Assembly (NCBI GenBank): GCA_019637585.1
Contig: JAHBVL010000005.1
Span: 219,969-283,968 of the forward strand
Length of the DNA: 64,000 nucleotides
Direction: 5' to 3'
DNA from: Thermomicrobiales bacterium
GTDB lineage: Bacteria > Chloroflexota > Chloroflexia > Thermomicrobiales > UBA6265
Below, one piece after another: positions 11,601 through 19,200 of the stretch. Below the pieces are notes generated by a model, which was not told the DNA's origin, ran no database searches, and saw only the letters and a program-made list of their open reading frames with translations. The position numbers and the translations under genes are program-made. Numbering within the stretch: position 1 is the first letter of the stretch; every line of letters starts with the position of its first letter.

Positions 11601-12464
11601 GTTCCCACCCGTGGCGCCACCACCACTTGCATTGCCACCCGTACCAGCGCCACCAATCGCGTCGCCACCCACCGAATCGCCACCAAAGGCCGATCCGCCG
11701 TTGCCGCCGCCACCCTGGTTGCCGCCGCCATACGTGTTCGACGTGGCGCTCCCGGTCAGGAACTGGCCAATGCTGACCGATCCCCCGGTGTTGCCGCCGC
11801 CATTCGTCACGCCGCCATTGAACAAGCCGGCGTTGCCACCATCACCGCCGTTCGCCCATGACCCGTTGTCTGCATCGCCACCATCACCACCATTGCCGCC
11901 GTTCGCCGACAGTCCGGTGCTCCCCACGGTGGTCGTCAGCACCAGGCCACCCTGGCCCACCTGGCCACTGATGTTGGCGCTGCCGCTCGTCGCCGAGCCG
12001 CCATTTACCGTCCCCGTGGCGTTCCCCCCATTCCCCGCGCCGCCCGTCGCCGAGCCGCCCGCCTGGGCATTCCCGCCACTCGCTGCTCCACCATTGCCAT
12101 TCCCGCCGGTCACACTCCCCCCAGAGGTATTCCCCCCGGTGGTGTTCCCGCTGGCACTCCCACCATTGCCGCCGGTGGCGTTGCCGCCAATCCCGACCGC
12201 ACCAGTGCCATTCCCGCCATTCGCGCTCGCCGACCCACCCGTCGCCGAGCCGCCCGCCTGGCCGTTCGCCCCATTACCGCCCGCGCCACCAACAACAGCG
12301 CCCGAGCTCCCGCTCCCGCCATTGCCGCCCTGCGCGTCCCCTTCACTGTCCTGCGCGCCCACACCACCAACCGCATAGGTCAGCATGCTCACCACCAGGG
12401 CCATCGTCCCCAGCAGCCGCGCCATCCGCTCTCGTCCACTCATCCCGCTTCCCTTTCCCACCAT
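5685..12464 (-). CDS. Giant modular Gly/Asn-rich surface protein with LPATG anchor
   Basis: 2259 aa. The ATG at 12464 is chosen because a GAGGAG lies 8 bases upstream and a signal peptide follows directly (charged start, hydrophobic stretch LLGTMALVVSMLTYAVGGV, then GAQD). The body is six modules of Gly-Gly-Asn/Asp/Thr repeats (separate entry). The C-terminus has a Cys-rich segment with three GDCTGxC repeats, a Gly/His stretch, then LPATG, a hydrophobic helix and RRAA, the layout of a sortase substrate. The composition resembles mycobacterial PE_PGRS proteins and polyglycine-II folds rather than collagen, since there is no Gly-X-Y triplet. Inference: a wall-linked adhesin or coat protein. No sortase is in the window. 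Large open frames on the other strand arise from the GGN codon bias. A strong terminator follows. Confidence 0.88.
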   Translation of the reverse strand: MVGKGSGMSGRERMARLLGTMALVVSMLTYAVGGVGAQDSEGDAQGGNGGSGSSGAVVGGAGGNGANGQAGGSATGGSASANGGNGTGAVGIGGNATGGNGGSASGNTTGGNTSGGSVTGGNGNGGAASGGNAQAGGSATGGAGNGGNATGTVNGGSATSGSANISGQVGQGGLVLTTTVGSTGLSANGGNGGDGGDADNGSWANGGDGGNAGLFNGGVTNGGGNTGGSVSIGQFLTGSATSNTYGGGNQGGGGNGGSAFGGDSVGGDAIGGAGTGGNASGGGATGGNTTGGGNTAGNGGLAVAGAGIGGSGTGGSGGTATGGTATAGAGGSGGSGGDGGQATSGDAVGGNAGHAQSSTENDGTQSPVYAIATGGEGGVATTGLAYGGQGGEGGAAGNGTDANGGDAAAGGGTGTGARGFGGDAQGGQGGNAVGETLGGETIAGDALGAVGNGGAAVAGNGGAVGDARGGVGTGGSGSGDANGANAEGGSINFDGSEGGYIAYGGDVSTTTSGCNTLDPGDAGVEILAGGPGAGGDGGRGTEANNYSWADGGDGGNGGWAGCGATNGGGNSGGNASHGGLTGGNATVVTQGGGNSGGNGTGGNGRSGDSVGGNATAGAGTGGGASTGMTTGGNTTHLGNTGGDGGAATAGTGTGGNGAGGNGGTATAGNATGGSGGNGGDAGNGGAAQSGNATAGNGGLANGAAYGAGGDPVADAWAGDGGDAGSGQANAGDGGDGGAGGNGGQIGEGGDASAVGGDGQGASGFGGDADGGDGGDAYGDATGGDTLGGNGTGGAGEGGAANGADGGASGSGIGGNGTGGNGSGDVEVAGEGTPTIVGGSATAGVVAGGQILTITVGCTVVGGTGGAGGDGGYEVGNPDPELGDPDNSPSGWATALGGDGGNGGSAGCGNVTGGGNNAGTGASHGDVTGGSASVYTAGGGNSGGSAVAGNGVGGDSIGGSATGGAATGGAGNAGATTGGDTTHNGNTAGSGGNGSGGNGTGGAGTGGSGGNASGGASTGGNGGAGGGGGNGGNASTGDTSGGDGGNAVAEASLGAGGLEPVEAVATGGNGGTGTSSTADGADGGQGGLGGDGGYGEGGDGVADGGDGTGARGFGGDGTGADGADVTGNVQGGWTEGGSAQGGLAFGGDATAGTVGQGGNGIGGNADGGEATSSVTGGVALPGDAVGGDVLQGGVATITLGCYAQGGAGGIGGEGGADVDDGGTANGGDGGNGGGSLCGWWHGDVGGGNSAGTASHGNVTGGNASTVTAAAGNTGGDASGGNGIGGDSQSGDATGGSATAGNAQSGDVTGGASTHNGNISGNGGAGVAGSGTGGAGTGGDGGNGSGGNGTGGDGGNGGQAGNGGSASTGGGHGGDGGDASAIAQSTGYDPYAEATGGQGGNGQSGYAQGGGPGITGNGADGGVGLGGNGSAIGGEGTGAVGIGRSATGGEAGEAWGDVNGGDTVGGGAQGGHAQTGSATGGDSANGGVGTGGSGTAGLAASDVNGGTATAGSAIGGIVTSGFSTPEEFGNVVGTVASGLGLDGPGIAEDVEGLLADWFVDPVSVGTLTVPCMGLGGNGGAGGAGSQVVINGPDDGVDDGATANGGNGGNGGAGNCGGTNGGGNTGGSASLGDVTGGNASASAGTTSGNTTGNADGGNGRGGNSLAGNGTSGNTAGGNATSSNATGGDTTGGGNVAGSGGTSTSGNGTGGAGTGGNGGTGAGGNGVAGDGGNGGNAGSGGDAGTGTGTGGNGGNAAALAQQSGQSGVVNANAEAGQGANGVTGSALGGPGGNAGNGGQGGNGTGLDGEGNGGDGQGNFGLGGVGQGGDGGDAWGDTNGGDTSADTATGGTGSSPNAVGGTAADGGAGDGGDATSGDALLTVNGGDATADDADASEIEVTSDSALTTTVGSCTTEEMGSAGSTTGGGNGGNGGEGGDTDPTNPDPDVEGPGSQANGGDGGNGSSSNCGATNGGGNTSGSQDVGGLTTGDANAHAEGVGNSTADSTGGNARGGDSNAGNITTGDGTGGDAVGDPVTGGNTTHAANTGGDGGAGTGADGEGGAGTGGNGGDAVAGDGNGADGGDGGNGGNGGGAFGGDATGGNGGNAGVQASSGPGSWNDFVWLKACADDKDFDCSPGDVDGDCTGYCYAPKKGEMPGDCTGICLGEVAGDCTGVCIDDWGKGHGGNHGGGGNHGGGGNHGGGGHHHGPKGGKGLGSSANVAELMSVTALPATGSGESDSGMLPLMLLSLVVAAGVAGVGLRRAA
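5688..6133 (-). other. C-terminal Cys/His-rich domain and LPATG sorting signal
   Basis: This segment of the giant protein changes composition after the repeats. It starts at SWNDFVWLKACADDKDFDC, has CTGYC, CTGIC and CTGVC (three CxxxC units 15-22 residues apart), then three HGGGGN units and HHH. LPATG is encoded at 5781-5795, followed by a 12-residue polar spacer, about 16 hydrophobic residues and LRRAA. The sorting signal is clear; metal binding by the Cys/His part is inference. Confidence 0.8.
6160..11946 (-). repeat. Six coding modules of about 340 aa in the giant protein
   Basis: Each module opens with a short beta-like core (TTTVGS, TTTSGC, TITVGC, TITLGC, TLTVPC, TTTVGSC). The cores lie near 11930, 10930, 9905, 8875, 7765 and 6745, a period of about 1.0-1.1 kb. 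After each core comes GGDGGNGG..C..TNGGGN, then GG-rich repeats including GGNTTHNGNT-like and GARGFGGD-like boxes. The sixth module is shorter, about 200 aa. Cys occurs twice per module in modules 2-6 and is absent at both places in module 1. Confidence 0.8.
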
Positions 12465-13230
12465 CTCGACACTCCTCGTGCTTCCCATCCCTGCCCCAGG
12501 GCTCCTCTGTCTCTGCCGTCTCCATCGCTCGCTGCGTCGCTCAGGTCCCATCCAGGCCTCCCATCCCTCCGGGCCCCCCTCGACAGAGTTGCCACCGTAA
12601 TTCGTAGGCGCCAGCGCAGATGCCACTGACACGTGCGCTTTCAGGCACAACAATTCCCAGATCGTGCTGTCGTCCAGCACAACCTGGGGAACTCGCCCAG
12701 ATTCGAATGCACGCGTTTCCGTTCAACGGACCGTCGCTCCCTACCACGTCTGGTGGGCAAATCGCGCAACGATGAGACCGGCCGGTCTGACTCGTCACGT
12801 CGACGGCGCAGCTACTCGGCGGAGAAAACCTCCTGGCCACCAAAGCCGTATACCTTGTTGGCCTGCCTTGCACGTCTGGACTCATCCTACACTGCGATAT
12901 TTCGAAACGCAACGCCCCTGATGCAAACCAGCGGGGCGTTCATGCCACGAAATCCGCGTATCCACGTGCTGTCTTCTTCTTATATGGCTCGAGGAACTCC
13001 GCGCGAACTGGAATCGACCCCGCCGATTCGAGCATCCAAGGAGACCCTTGCGGACGTACGTCTTCACAGCCGCCTCGTCCCCGACATCTGATCGAGGTCG
13101 GCCAGGAAAGCTCTGTTTGGGCCTTCACCGATCCGGTTCCGGGTTACCATTGGCCGGCGCCTGAGGGTCCTTCATCCTGCTCGGGCTCGACGGAATTGGC
13201 AAAAGACGATAGAGGGTGCGAGGTTCTGGA
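12465..13230. other. 766-bp divergent intergenic region
   Basis: This spacer lies between the divergent giant-protein and cupin genes, so it must carry both promoters. The only clear structure is an 8-bp inverted repeat, AACGCCCC at 12911-12918 with GGGGCGTT at 12933-12940. Open frames here lack ribosome-binding sites and recognisable domains. A long 5' leader on the minus-strand transcript is possible. I could not match a known riboswitch. Confidence 0.4.
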
Positions 13231-14475
13231 ATGCGGATGTTCTCTCGACGGACGTTGATGGCGCAAGCCGCGGGCGTGGTGCTGGCTGGATCCCGATTGA
13301 GCGGAATCCACATCGCACAGGCGCAGGAATTCGGCGCCGAACTCCTCATTTCCGTCGATCTGGCCGAAGGGCAGTACCCAATCGCCCCCGCATTCGTGCG
13401 TTTGCTCCGCATCACCATGGCGCCCGAATCCAATAGCCCCATGCACACACACCCGGGCCCGGAAATCGCGCTGGTCGAGCAAGGCTCTCTCACAGTCCAG
13501 GTCAATGGCATCGCGACCATTACCGGCGCCGGCGACCAGGGCACACCGGAAGCAGGCAGATCGGCGCCGAACAATACGGAGTTCGAGCTGCAGGAAGGTG
13601 AGGTCATCACCTACTTCCCCGAAACCCCAATGACCTTCACCAACACTACTGATTCACCGGTCAGCCTGTTGACCGCCGTGCTCCTGCCGGCCGGCAATCA
13701 GCACCCGCCAGGAATCGCCTATCTGGATGGACAGCCTTCCGCTGACGCGTTCGAAGGCGTCGCCCCGGCGATTCTGGGCGACGGCGTGGCCACAGTCCTG
13801 CCCCGCGACGGCATGCTCCTCACGGTCGAGCGGTTGCGCATCGGCCCCGGGCAACCGATCCCGGCAGTCAACGAGCCAGTCTTGCTCTCGCTGGAAAGCG
13901 GGGTTCTCGATTTCACCGTGATCGGCGGGAAAGTTCAGGTGTCGCGTACGGCGACACCCGGCCCCCAACCCGACTCGGCTCCCGAAACGGTGGTGAGCCT
14001 CTCCAAGGCAGACGCCATTTTCTTTCCTCTGGGCATGAAAGAAGTCGACCGGAGCGCACTCGAGGGAGACATCGTGCTCCTCCGCATGAAGCTCAGCGCC
14101 TCAGGCGGAACCGCCGATGCGAACGAAACGGAAACCGGCGTCGGCGAGATTCGTGTGCTTGCCAGCGAGCTCATCGAGACTCCCGCGTCCCCATCAGCCG
14201 GCGCCAGTCCCGCGGCGACTCCCGAAGCGGACAGAGAGCCTGTGCTCGAAGAAGGCGCGTTGGTGGAAGCGAATTCTGATGGTGTCAACATCCGCACCGG
14301 TGCAGGCACCGGTTTCGAAATCGTGACGCAGGTCTTTATCGGCGACCAACTGCGGATCACCGGCGAGTCTGAAGAAGCTGACGACTTCGTCTGGTGGCCG
14401 GTTGAGCTGGTCGACGACACATCCATTACGGGATATATCGCTGAAGACTTCATCGATCTGGTGATCGAGGAGTAG
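13231..14475 (+). CDS. Tat-exported cupin protein with C-terminal SH3b domain
   Basis: 414 aa from the ATG with GAGG 6-9 bases upstream; an in-frame GTG at 13216 is an alternative. The N-terminus FSRRTLMAQAAGVVLAGS is a twin-arginine signal, cleaved perhaps after AQA. Residues about 40-130 form a cupin (SPMHTHPGPEIALVEQGSLTVQV, with His and Glu ligands). A second, weaker cupin-like half (PGQPIPAVNEPVLLSLESGVLDFTV) lacks the His ligands. The last 70 residues are a bacterial SH3 domain (SDGVNIRTGAGTGFEIV...WWPVEL), often used to bind wall peptides. Tat export suggests a folded, metal-loaded cupin. Function unknown; it lies inside the exported-protein island. Confidence 0.8.
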   Translation: MRMFSRRTLMAQAAGVVLAGSRLSGIHIAQAQEFGAELLISVDLAEGQYPIAPAFVRLLRITMAPESNSPMHTHPGPEIALVEQGSLTVQVNGIATITGAGDQGTPEAGRSAPNNTEFELQEGEVITYFPETPMTFTNTTDSPVSLLTAVLLPAGNQHPPGIAYLDGQPSADAFEGVAPAILGDGVATVLPRDGMLLTVERLRIGPGQPIPAVNEPVLLSLESGVLDFTVIGGKVQVSRTATPGPQPDSAPETVVSLSKADAIFFPLGMKEVDRSALEGDIVLLRMKLSASGGTADANETETGVGEIRVLASELIETPASPSAGASPAATPEADREPVLEEGALVEANSDGVNIRTGAGTGFEIVTQVFIGDQLRITGESEEADDFVWWPVELVDDTSITGYIAEDFIDLVIEE

Positions 14476-14498
14476 GCGCGCGACGTATCAGAACGTCG

Positions 14499-14534
14499 TC
14501 CCGGAGCCATGGTGCCGGCATCGGTGCTCCGGGA
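14499..14534 (+). terminator. Possible terminator after the cupin gene
   Basis: TCCCGGAGC at 14499-14507 pairs with GCTCCGGGA at 14526-14534 around an 18-base loop. A smaller hairpin (CGACGT/ACGTCG) lies just before it. Only TT follows, so termination is uncertain. Confidence 0.35.
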
Positions 14535-14626
14535 TTCTGGTAGCATCCCGCTGCTGTTGACGGAAGCGGGGTCGGTGTTTTTCTGGGTGGCGGCACCGTG
14601 CGGTCATTCATCATTGAGGATGGGGT

Positions 14627-16039
14627 ATGTCGAAAGCACTCTTCAGGCGGTTAGGCGTCTTGCTCTTTGCCGTTGTGGCAACACTGGGATCAATTCTTCC
14701 CGCCGCGTCGCAAGTTCAACCGAGTTACGACACGATCCGGGTGCAGGATGGCGACGTTGCGCGTCTCTACCAGGCCTCGATCCTGTGGTCCCCACTCGTT
14801 CTCCCCACGCCTGATGGCGGAGCGTGGGCTTTCTTCACCGCTCAGCTACGGCTGCCGTCCGAACCAGGAGCCGAGCCGACCCTCTCGAACTTCAAGGTCT
14901 TCTCCTCGCGGTTCGATCCTGCTGCGGGAACCTGGGGGGCGGCAACAGCGCTACCCGGCGAAATCAGCTTCGGTCCGGCGGGCGTGGTCGACTCAACGGG
15001 AACGGTGCACCTCGTCTACACCGTGCGCGACAGTCTCGAACCCGATTCCTTTGGCCAGCTGGCCTACATCAAGTCAGCAGGAAATGGAAGCTGGGAGGGA
15101 CCCACGCTGGTCGCGGCCAGCGACATCTCCGGTCACCAGCTCAGCCCCGACCTGGCGATCGACTCCAACGATGGACTCCATGTCGCCTGGCAGGACCAGC
15201 GCAATGTGACCGATGAGCAGCGCGCTGCCGATGCGTCGAACGCCGATATCTTCGTTGCCGATCTGAATCCGGATGGCACCTGGTCGGAACCGGTTCAGGT
15301 GAGTGTTCGCGCGGATGCCGGTGACAATGGCAGCCGTCCGCAGATCCTGGCCGACAACGATCGCCTCGTTCTCATCTGGTCGACCTATTCGACAACCCAG
15401 GAGATCGGGCTCGATTCCGCAATTCACGTTCAGTGGGCAACCCGACCGGTGGCGGACACCGCTGCCTGGAGCGAACCGCAGGTGCTCTTCGACCGGGGAG
15501 AGACCCTGATCGGCGGCCGCTTCCTGGACGCCGATGCTTCAGCAACGGGAGACATCGTTCTCCTCTACGGACGGCGCACCGAAACAGACAACCAGATCTT
15601 CCTGCAGCGACTGCCGAGCGGCGCGACCGAGTGGTCGGCAGCTTCACTGATCGGTATCGGCAACCGTGGGAGCTATCCGCGCGTGACGATTGCCAATGAC
15701 GGCACCGTCTACACGGTCTACAACCTGGCCATGGACGATTCGTCGGTCAAAGTGGGGATGCTCGCTGTCGCCCCGGGTGAAAGCCTGCCTGGCACCGAGT
15801 TGGCCGTCACCGTTGGTGAGGAAGGTCAGCAGGGTATTCCGAATGTGGCGGTCGACTCCCTGGGCAGAACGTGGGTCGTCTACCTGCATGAGCTGCCCAA
15901 TGGAACGACCCCGTCCGAGGTTCGCGTACTGCGTGGCGCGTTGATTTCGTCGGAGCCGGTGGCTCCGGCGCAAACGACGTTGCCGCCGGCCGCCTCGCCG
16001 GAAGCCGAAATCGCTCCCGAAGCCACGCCAGAGGGATAA
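14627..16039 (+). CDS. Secreted sialidase-like (BNR-type) beta-propeller protein
   Basis: 470 aa. An N-terminal signal peptide is clear (MSKALFRRLGVLLFAVVATLGSILPAASQ). The body has repeated blades of the form D..G.lHl.w.d.r, for example DSTGTVHLVYTVRD, DSNDGLHVAWQDQR, ANDGTVYTVYNLA and DSLGRTWVVYLHE, as in six-bladed sialidase/exo-alpha-like folds. The catalytic Arg triad and Asp-box set of true sialidases are not evident, so enzyme activity is doubtful. The last 40 residues are Pro/Ala/Glu-rich and disordered. A GGATGGGGT lies just before the ATG. A strong hairpin follows the gene. A role in extracellular carbohydrate or surface interaction is inference. Confidence 0.65.
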   Translation: MSKALFRRLGVLLFAVVATLGSILPAASQVQPSYDTIRVQDGDVARLYQASILWSPLVLPTPDGGAWAFFTAQLRLPSEPGAEPTLSNFKVFSSRFDPAAGTWGAATALPGEISFGPAGVVDSTGTVHLVYTVRDSLEPDSFGQLAYIKSAGNGSWEGPTLVAASDISGHQLSPDLAIDSNDGLHVAWQDQRNVTDEQRAADASNADIFVADLNPDGTWSEPVQVSVRADAGDNGSRPQILADNDRLVLIWSTYSTTQEIGLDSAIHVQWATRPVADTAAWSEPQVLFDRGETLIGGRFLDADASATGDIVLLYGRRTETDNQIFLQRLPSGATEWSAASLIGIGNRGSYPRVTIANDGTVYTVYNLAMDDSSVKVGMLAVAPGESLPGTELAVTVGEEGQQGIPNVAVDSLGRTWVVYLHELPNGTTPSEVRVLRGALISSEPVAPAQTTLPPAASPEAEIAPEATPEG

Positions 16040-16094
16040 ACGGTCGCTCTGCACGTACAGCGTCAGGCTGTCACATCGGGCAAAAACGACAATC

Positions 16095-16126
16095 AGCGGT
16101 CCCGGCCAATAGCGGCCGGGACCGCT
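16095..16126 (+). terminator. Hairpin terminator after the propeller gene
   Basis: A perfect 13-bp GC-rich stem (16095-16107 with 16114-16126) has a 6-base loop. The downstream side reads TGCGTTTGG, a poor T-tract; the minus-strand side reads TTTTT, so it could also stop antisense transcription. Confidence 0.7.
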
Positions 16127-16155
16127 TGCGTTTGGATCACCCCAACCGGTAGACT
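16126..16155 (+). promoter_or_regulatory. Possible promoter of the second Gly-rich gene
   Basis: TTGCGT (16126-16131) and TAGACT (16150-16155) are spaced by 18 bases, each 4 of 6 to the sigma-70 consensus. They begin where the preceding terminator stem ends. Confidence 0.35.
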
Positions 16156-16206
16156 AGGAGGCAATATTCCCGCAGCGATGGTTCCATGTCTTGTTAGGGT
16201 GGCAGC

Positions 16207-19200
16207 ATGGACGTGGGAGTCGAAAAGGGGATTCTTTTGCCTCGAAATAAACGCCGTTCCGTCCTGGTTGCATGGATGTTGTCGATTGCCCTGTCTGTTG
16301 GGCTGATCGGACTTACGCTGCCAGGCTTCACCAGTGCTCAAGGCAGCGTGACCGACGATCCTGATATCGACGGTCAGGCCTACATTGGCGATTTGCAGGT
16401 CGGGGACTCACTTTCACTCACTGTCGGCGGCAATCTGGTAGGCGGTCCCGGCCATGGCGGCAACGCGACGGCTGGTAGCTCTGTTGCTGGAGATGGCATC
16501 GCCGGCAACGCCACGGGCGGCAATGGCACCAGCCACGCCGTCACTGGCGGCAACGTCTCGGCCAATCCCACCGGCCCGGGCTCGACCGCAGTCGGCCAGG
16601 ATGGCTGGCCGGGCGCGAACAGTCAGCCGATCATCTCCGAAATCGCCGGAGTGACCTATTACCAGGGACCAGACGGCACCAACGGGCAAGGCGCCACAGG
16701 CGGCGACGCCAGTGATGGGTCGCATGCATTCGGCGGCAATGCCACCGGAGACGCGACGCGCGGTGGCGGCGCGATCGGTGGCGATGGACGCGGCGGTACG
16801 GCGCTCGATGGCGGCGACGGTCTTGGCGGCAACGGCAAGGGCGGCAATGCGATCGGCAACACCGTCGGCGGCAACGCGACCGGCGGCAACGGCACGGCTC
16901 CCACGGGTGCAAACGCCACGGGCGGTTCCGCGCTGAGCCTCACACAAGGCGGCAACAACACCGGCGGGAACGGCACCGGCGGCAATGGCACCGGCGGCGA
17001 CTCCCTCGGCGGCGATGGCGTTGGTGGCGATGCCCGGGGCGGCAATGCCCAGGGCGCGACCGTGACCGGCGGCAACACCACCGGCGGCACCGGCGGCGCA
17101 GGGGGCGCCGCGAATGCGGGTTCCGGCGGTGAAGGAACGAATTTCGATCTGACACTTGGCACATCGACCAATGCCGAAGGCGTAACCGTTCTCCAGGCTC
17201 CCGGCCTGACCGAAGTGACCGCCGGTGACGGCGGCAATGGCGGTTCGGCACTGGGTGGTGTCGGCGGAGCCGGTGGCAATGCGACTGGTGGCGACGTCAC
17301 TGGCGGCAATGTCTACGGCGGCAGCGCCGAGGGCGGCAATGGCATCGGCGGCAACTCCGCCGATGGCGGCGACGGCCAAGGCGGGGTCGGTACCGGCGGA
17401 CAGGGCGGTGGCAATACCGTCGGCGGCAACGCCAAGGGCGGGAATGGCACCGGCGCTCGCGGCCAGGGTGGTGCCGGCACCAGCGTGACCATCGGCGGTG
17501 GTAACACCGGCGGTGATGGCCAGGGTGGCGTCGGCACGGGAGGAAACTCCATTGCTGGCGACGGCACAGGCGGCACAGGCACCGGTGGCGACGCCACTGG
17601 CGGCGATGTCTATGGCGGAACGACCACCGGTGGCACCGGCGGAGTCGGTGGCACGGGATCTGGTGGAGACGGTGGCCAGGGCGGCGACGCCGAGGTGACT
17701 GAACTCGCTGTCCAGAACGCCACTGGCAATGTCACTGTCGTCGGCCTGGGTGGCACAACGGTTCTGGCGGGCAATGGCGGCAATGGCGGTACGGGCGCCG
17801 GTGGCGAAGGTGGCACTGGCGGTGACGCGCAAGGCGGCGATGTCCGCACGGGCAATGTCGTTGCCGGCGACGGAACCGGTGGCACGGGCACGGGCGGCAC
17901 CGCCGGCGATGGTGGCGATGGCACCGGTGGCGCTGGGCAAGGTGGAACCGCCAGCGGCAACACGGTTGGCGGCAACGGCACCGGCGGTACAGGTGGTACT
18001 TCGACCGGCACCGGAGGCGCTGGCAGCTCGGCAACACAACATCACGCCAATCAGGGTGGCGCCGGCGCCGGTGGAGCCGGCGTCGGCGGCAACAGCCAGG
18101 GCGGAACCGGAACCGGGGGCGATGGCTACGGCGGCAATGCCACCGGTGGCGATGCCAATCTCGGCGACACCTTTGGTGGAACAGGCGGCGCTGGTGGTCT
18201 CGGCCTCGGTGGCGATGGCGGCAACGGCGGCGACGCGGTGCTGATCAACCTCGAGGTGACAGGTGATTCGCCGGTTGTGATCGACGCCACGAAATCGGGT
18301 GACACCGTCATCGGTGGCTTCGGTGGACATGGTGGCGATGCAGTGGGCGGAGACGCCGGTGTGGGCGGAAATGCCACAAGCGGCAACGCCTCGCTCGGTA
18401 CCGTCACGGCCGGAACCGGAACGGGCGGCACTGGCACCGGCGGGCAAGCCGGACAGGGTGGTATCGGCACCGGCGGTGTTGGCACCGGAGGAAGCGCCAC
18501 GGGTGGCGGCACGATCGGCAACGCCCAGGGTGGCGGTGGAGCCAATCCTGGCCAGAGCAACCCCTCGTTGAACAATGGCACACCCGTCAACGGCACCGGA
18601 ACAAATGGCACCGGCACCAATGGCACATCAACCCCTGGCGAAGGGCATAACGGCACCGGCCACAATGGCACCGTCACCAGAGGAGAGATCGTCCCAGGCC
18701 AGACCGAGGATGGCCAGCTCGGCAACGGAGGCAACGCCACAGGCGGCACCGGCGGCCAGGGCGGCAGCGCCGCATCGATCGGCGCACATCTGATCAATTA
18801 CGAAAACGTGACGCTCAACCTGACCCAAACCAGCGCCGACATCACCATGGGCGGACTGGGCGGCAATGGCGGAGCGGCTACAGGCGGCTATGGATTCGTC
18901 GGGGGCGATGCCACAGGTGGCGCCGGCGGCGCCGGTGGCGGCGCGTTCAGCGCCCAGACTTTGACCGGCGCGTGTGACGTCTCCGAGTTGATGACCGATC
19001 TTGGCAGCGGCCCCTCCATCGGCGGCGAGCTCGACAGCAACTGCACCTATTCCACGCTGATGACCGATTTGACGATCGGTGGCGACGGTGGCCATGGCGG
19101 CAACGCCATCGGCGGCATCGGCCTGACCACGGGCGGCGCGGCAATTGGTGGGGAAGGTGGCGCCGGCGGCGCGGCATTCGGTGGAATCGCATTTGGCGGC

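Noticed and set aside
6160..11946. Collagen-like protein
   Set aside because: The repeats are GG-N/D/T-x types with no regular Gly-X-Y triplet and almost no Pro.
5622..12378. Very long plus-strand open frames, including one of 2079 codons and one of 735 codons
   Set aside because: They are antisense to the Gly-rich gene. GGN codons give NCC or CCN in the complement, which lack stops, so the frames are Ala/Thr/Ile- or Pro-rich and have no ribosome sites or domains.
12465..13230. Riboswitch (c-di-GMP type) in the divergent spacer
   Set aside because: A CCAAAGCCGTA-like stretch recalls part of the motif, but the conserved core and pairing could not be laid out on either strand. A covariance search would decide.
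16414..18797. Long minus-strand open frames opposite the second Gly-rich gene
   Set aside because: Same cause: antisense of GG-rich coding repeats, with no start signals or recognisable motifs.
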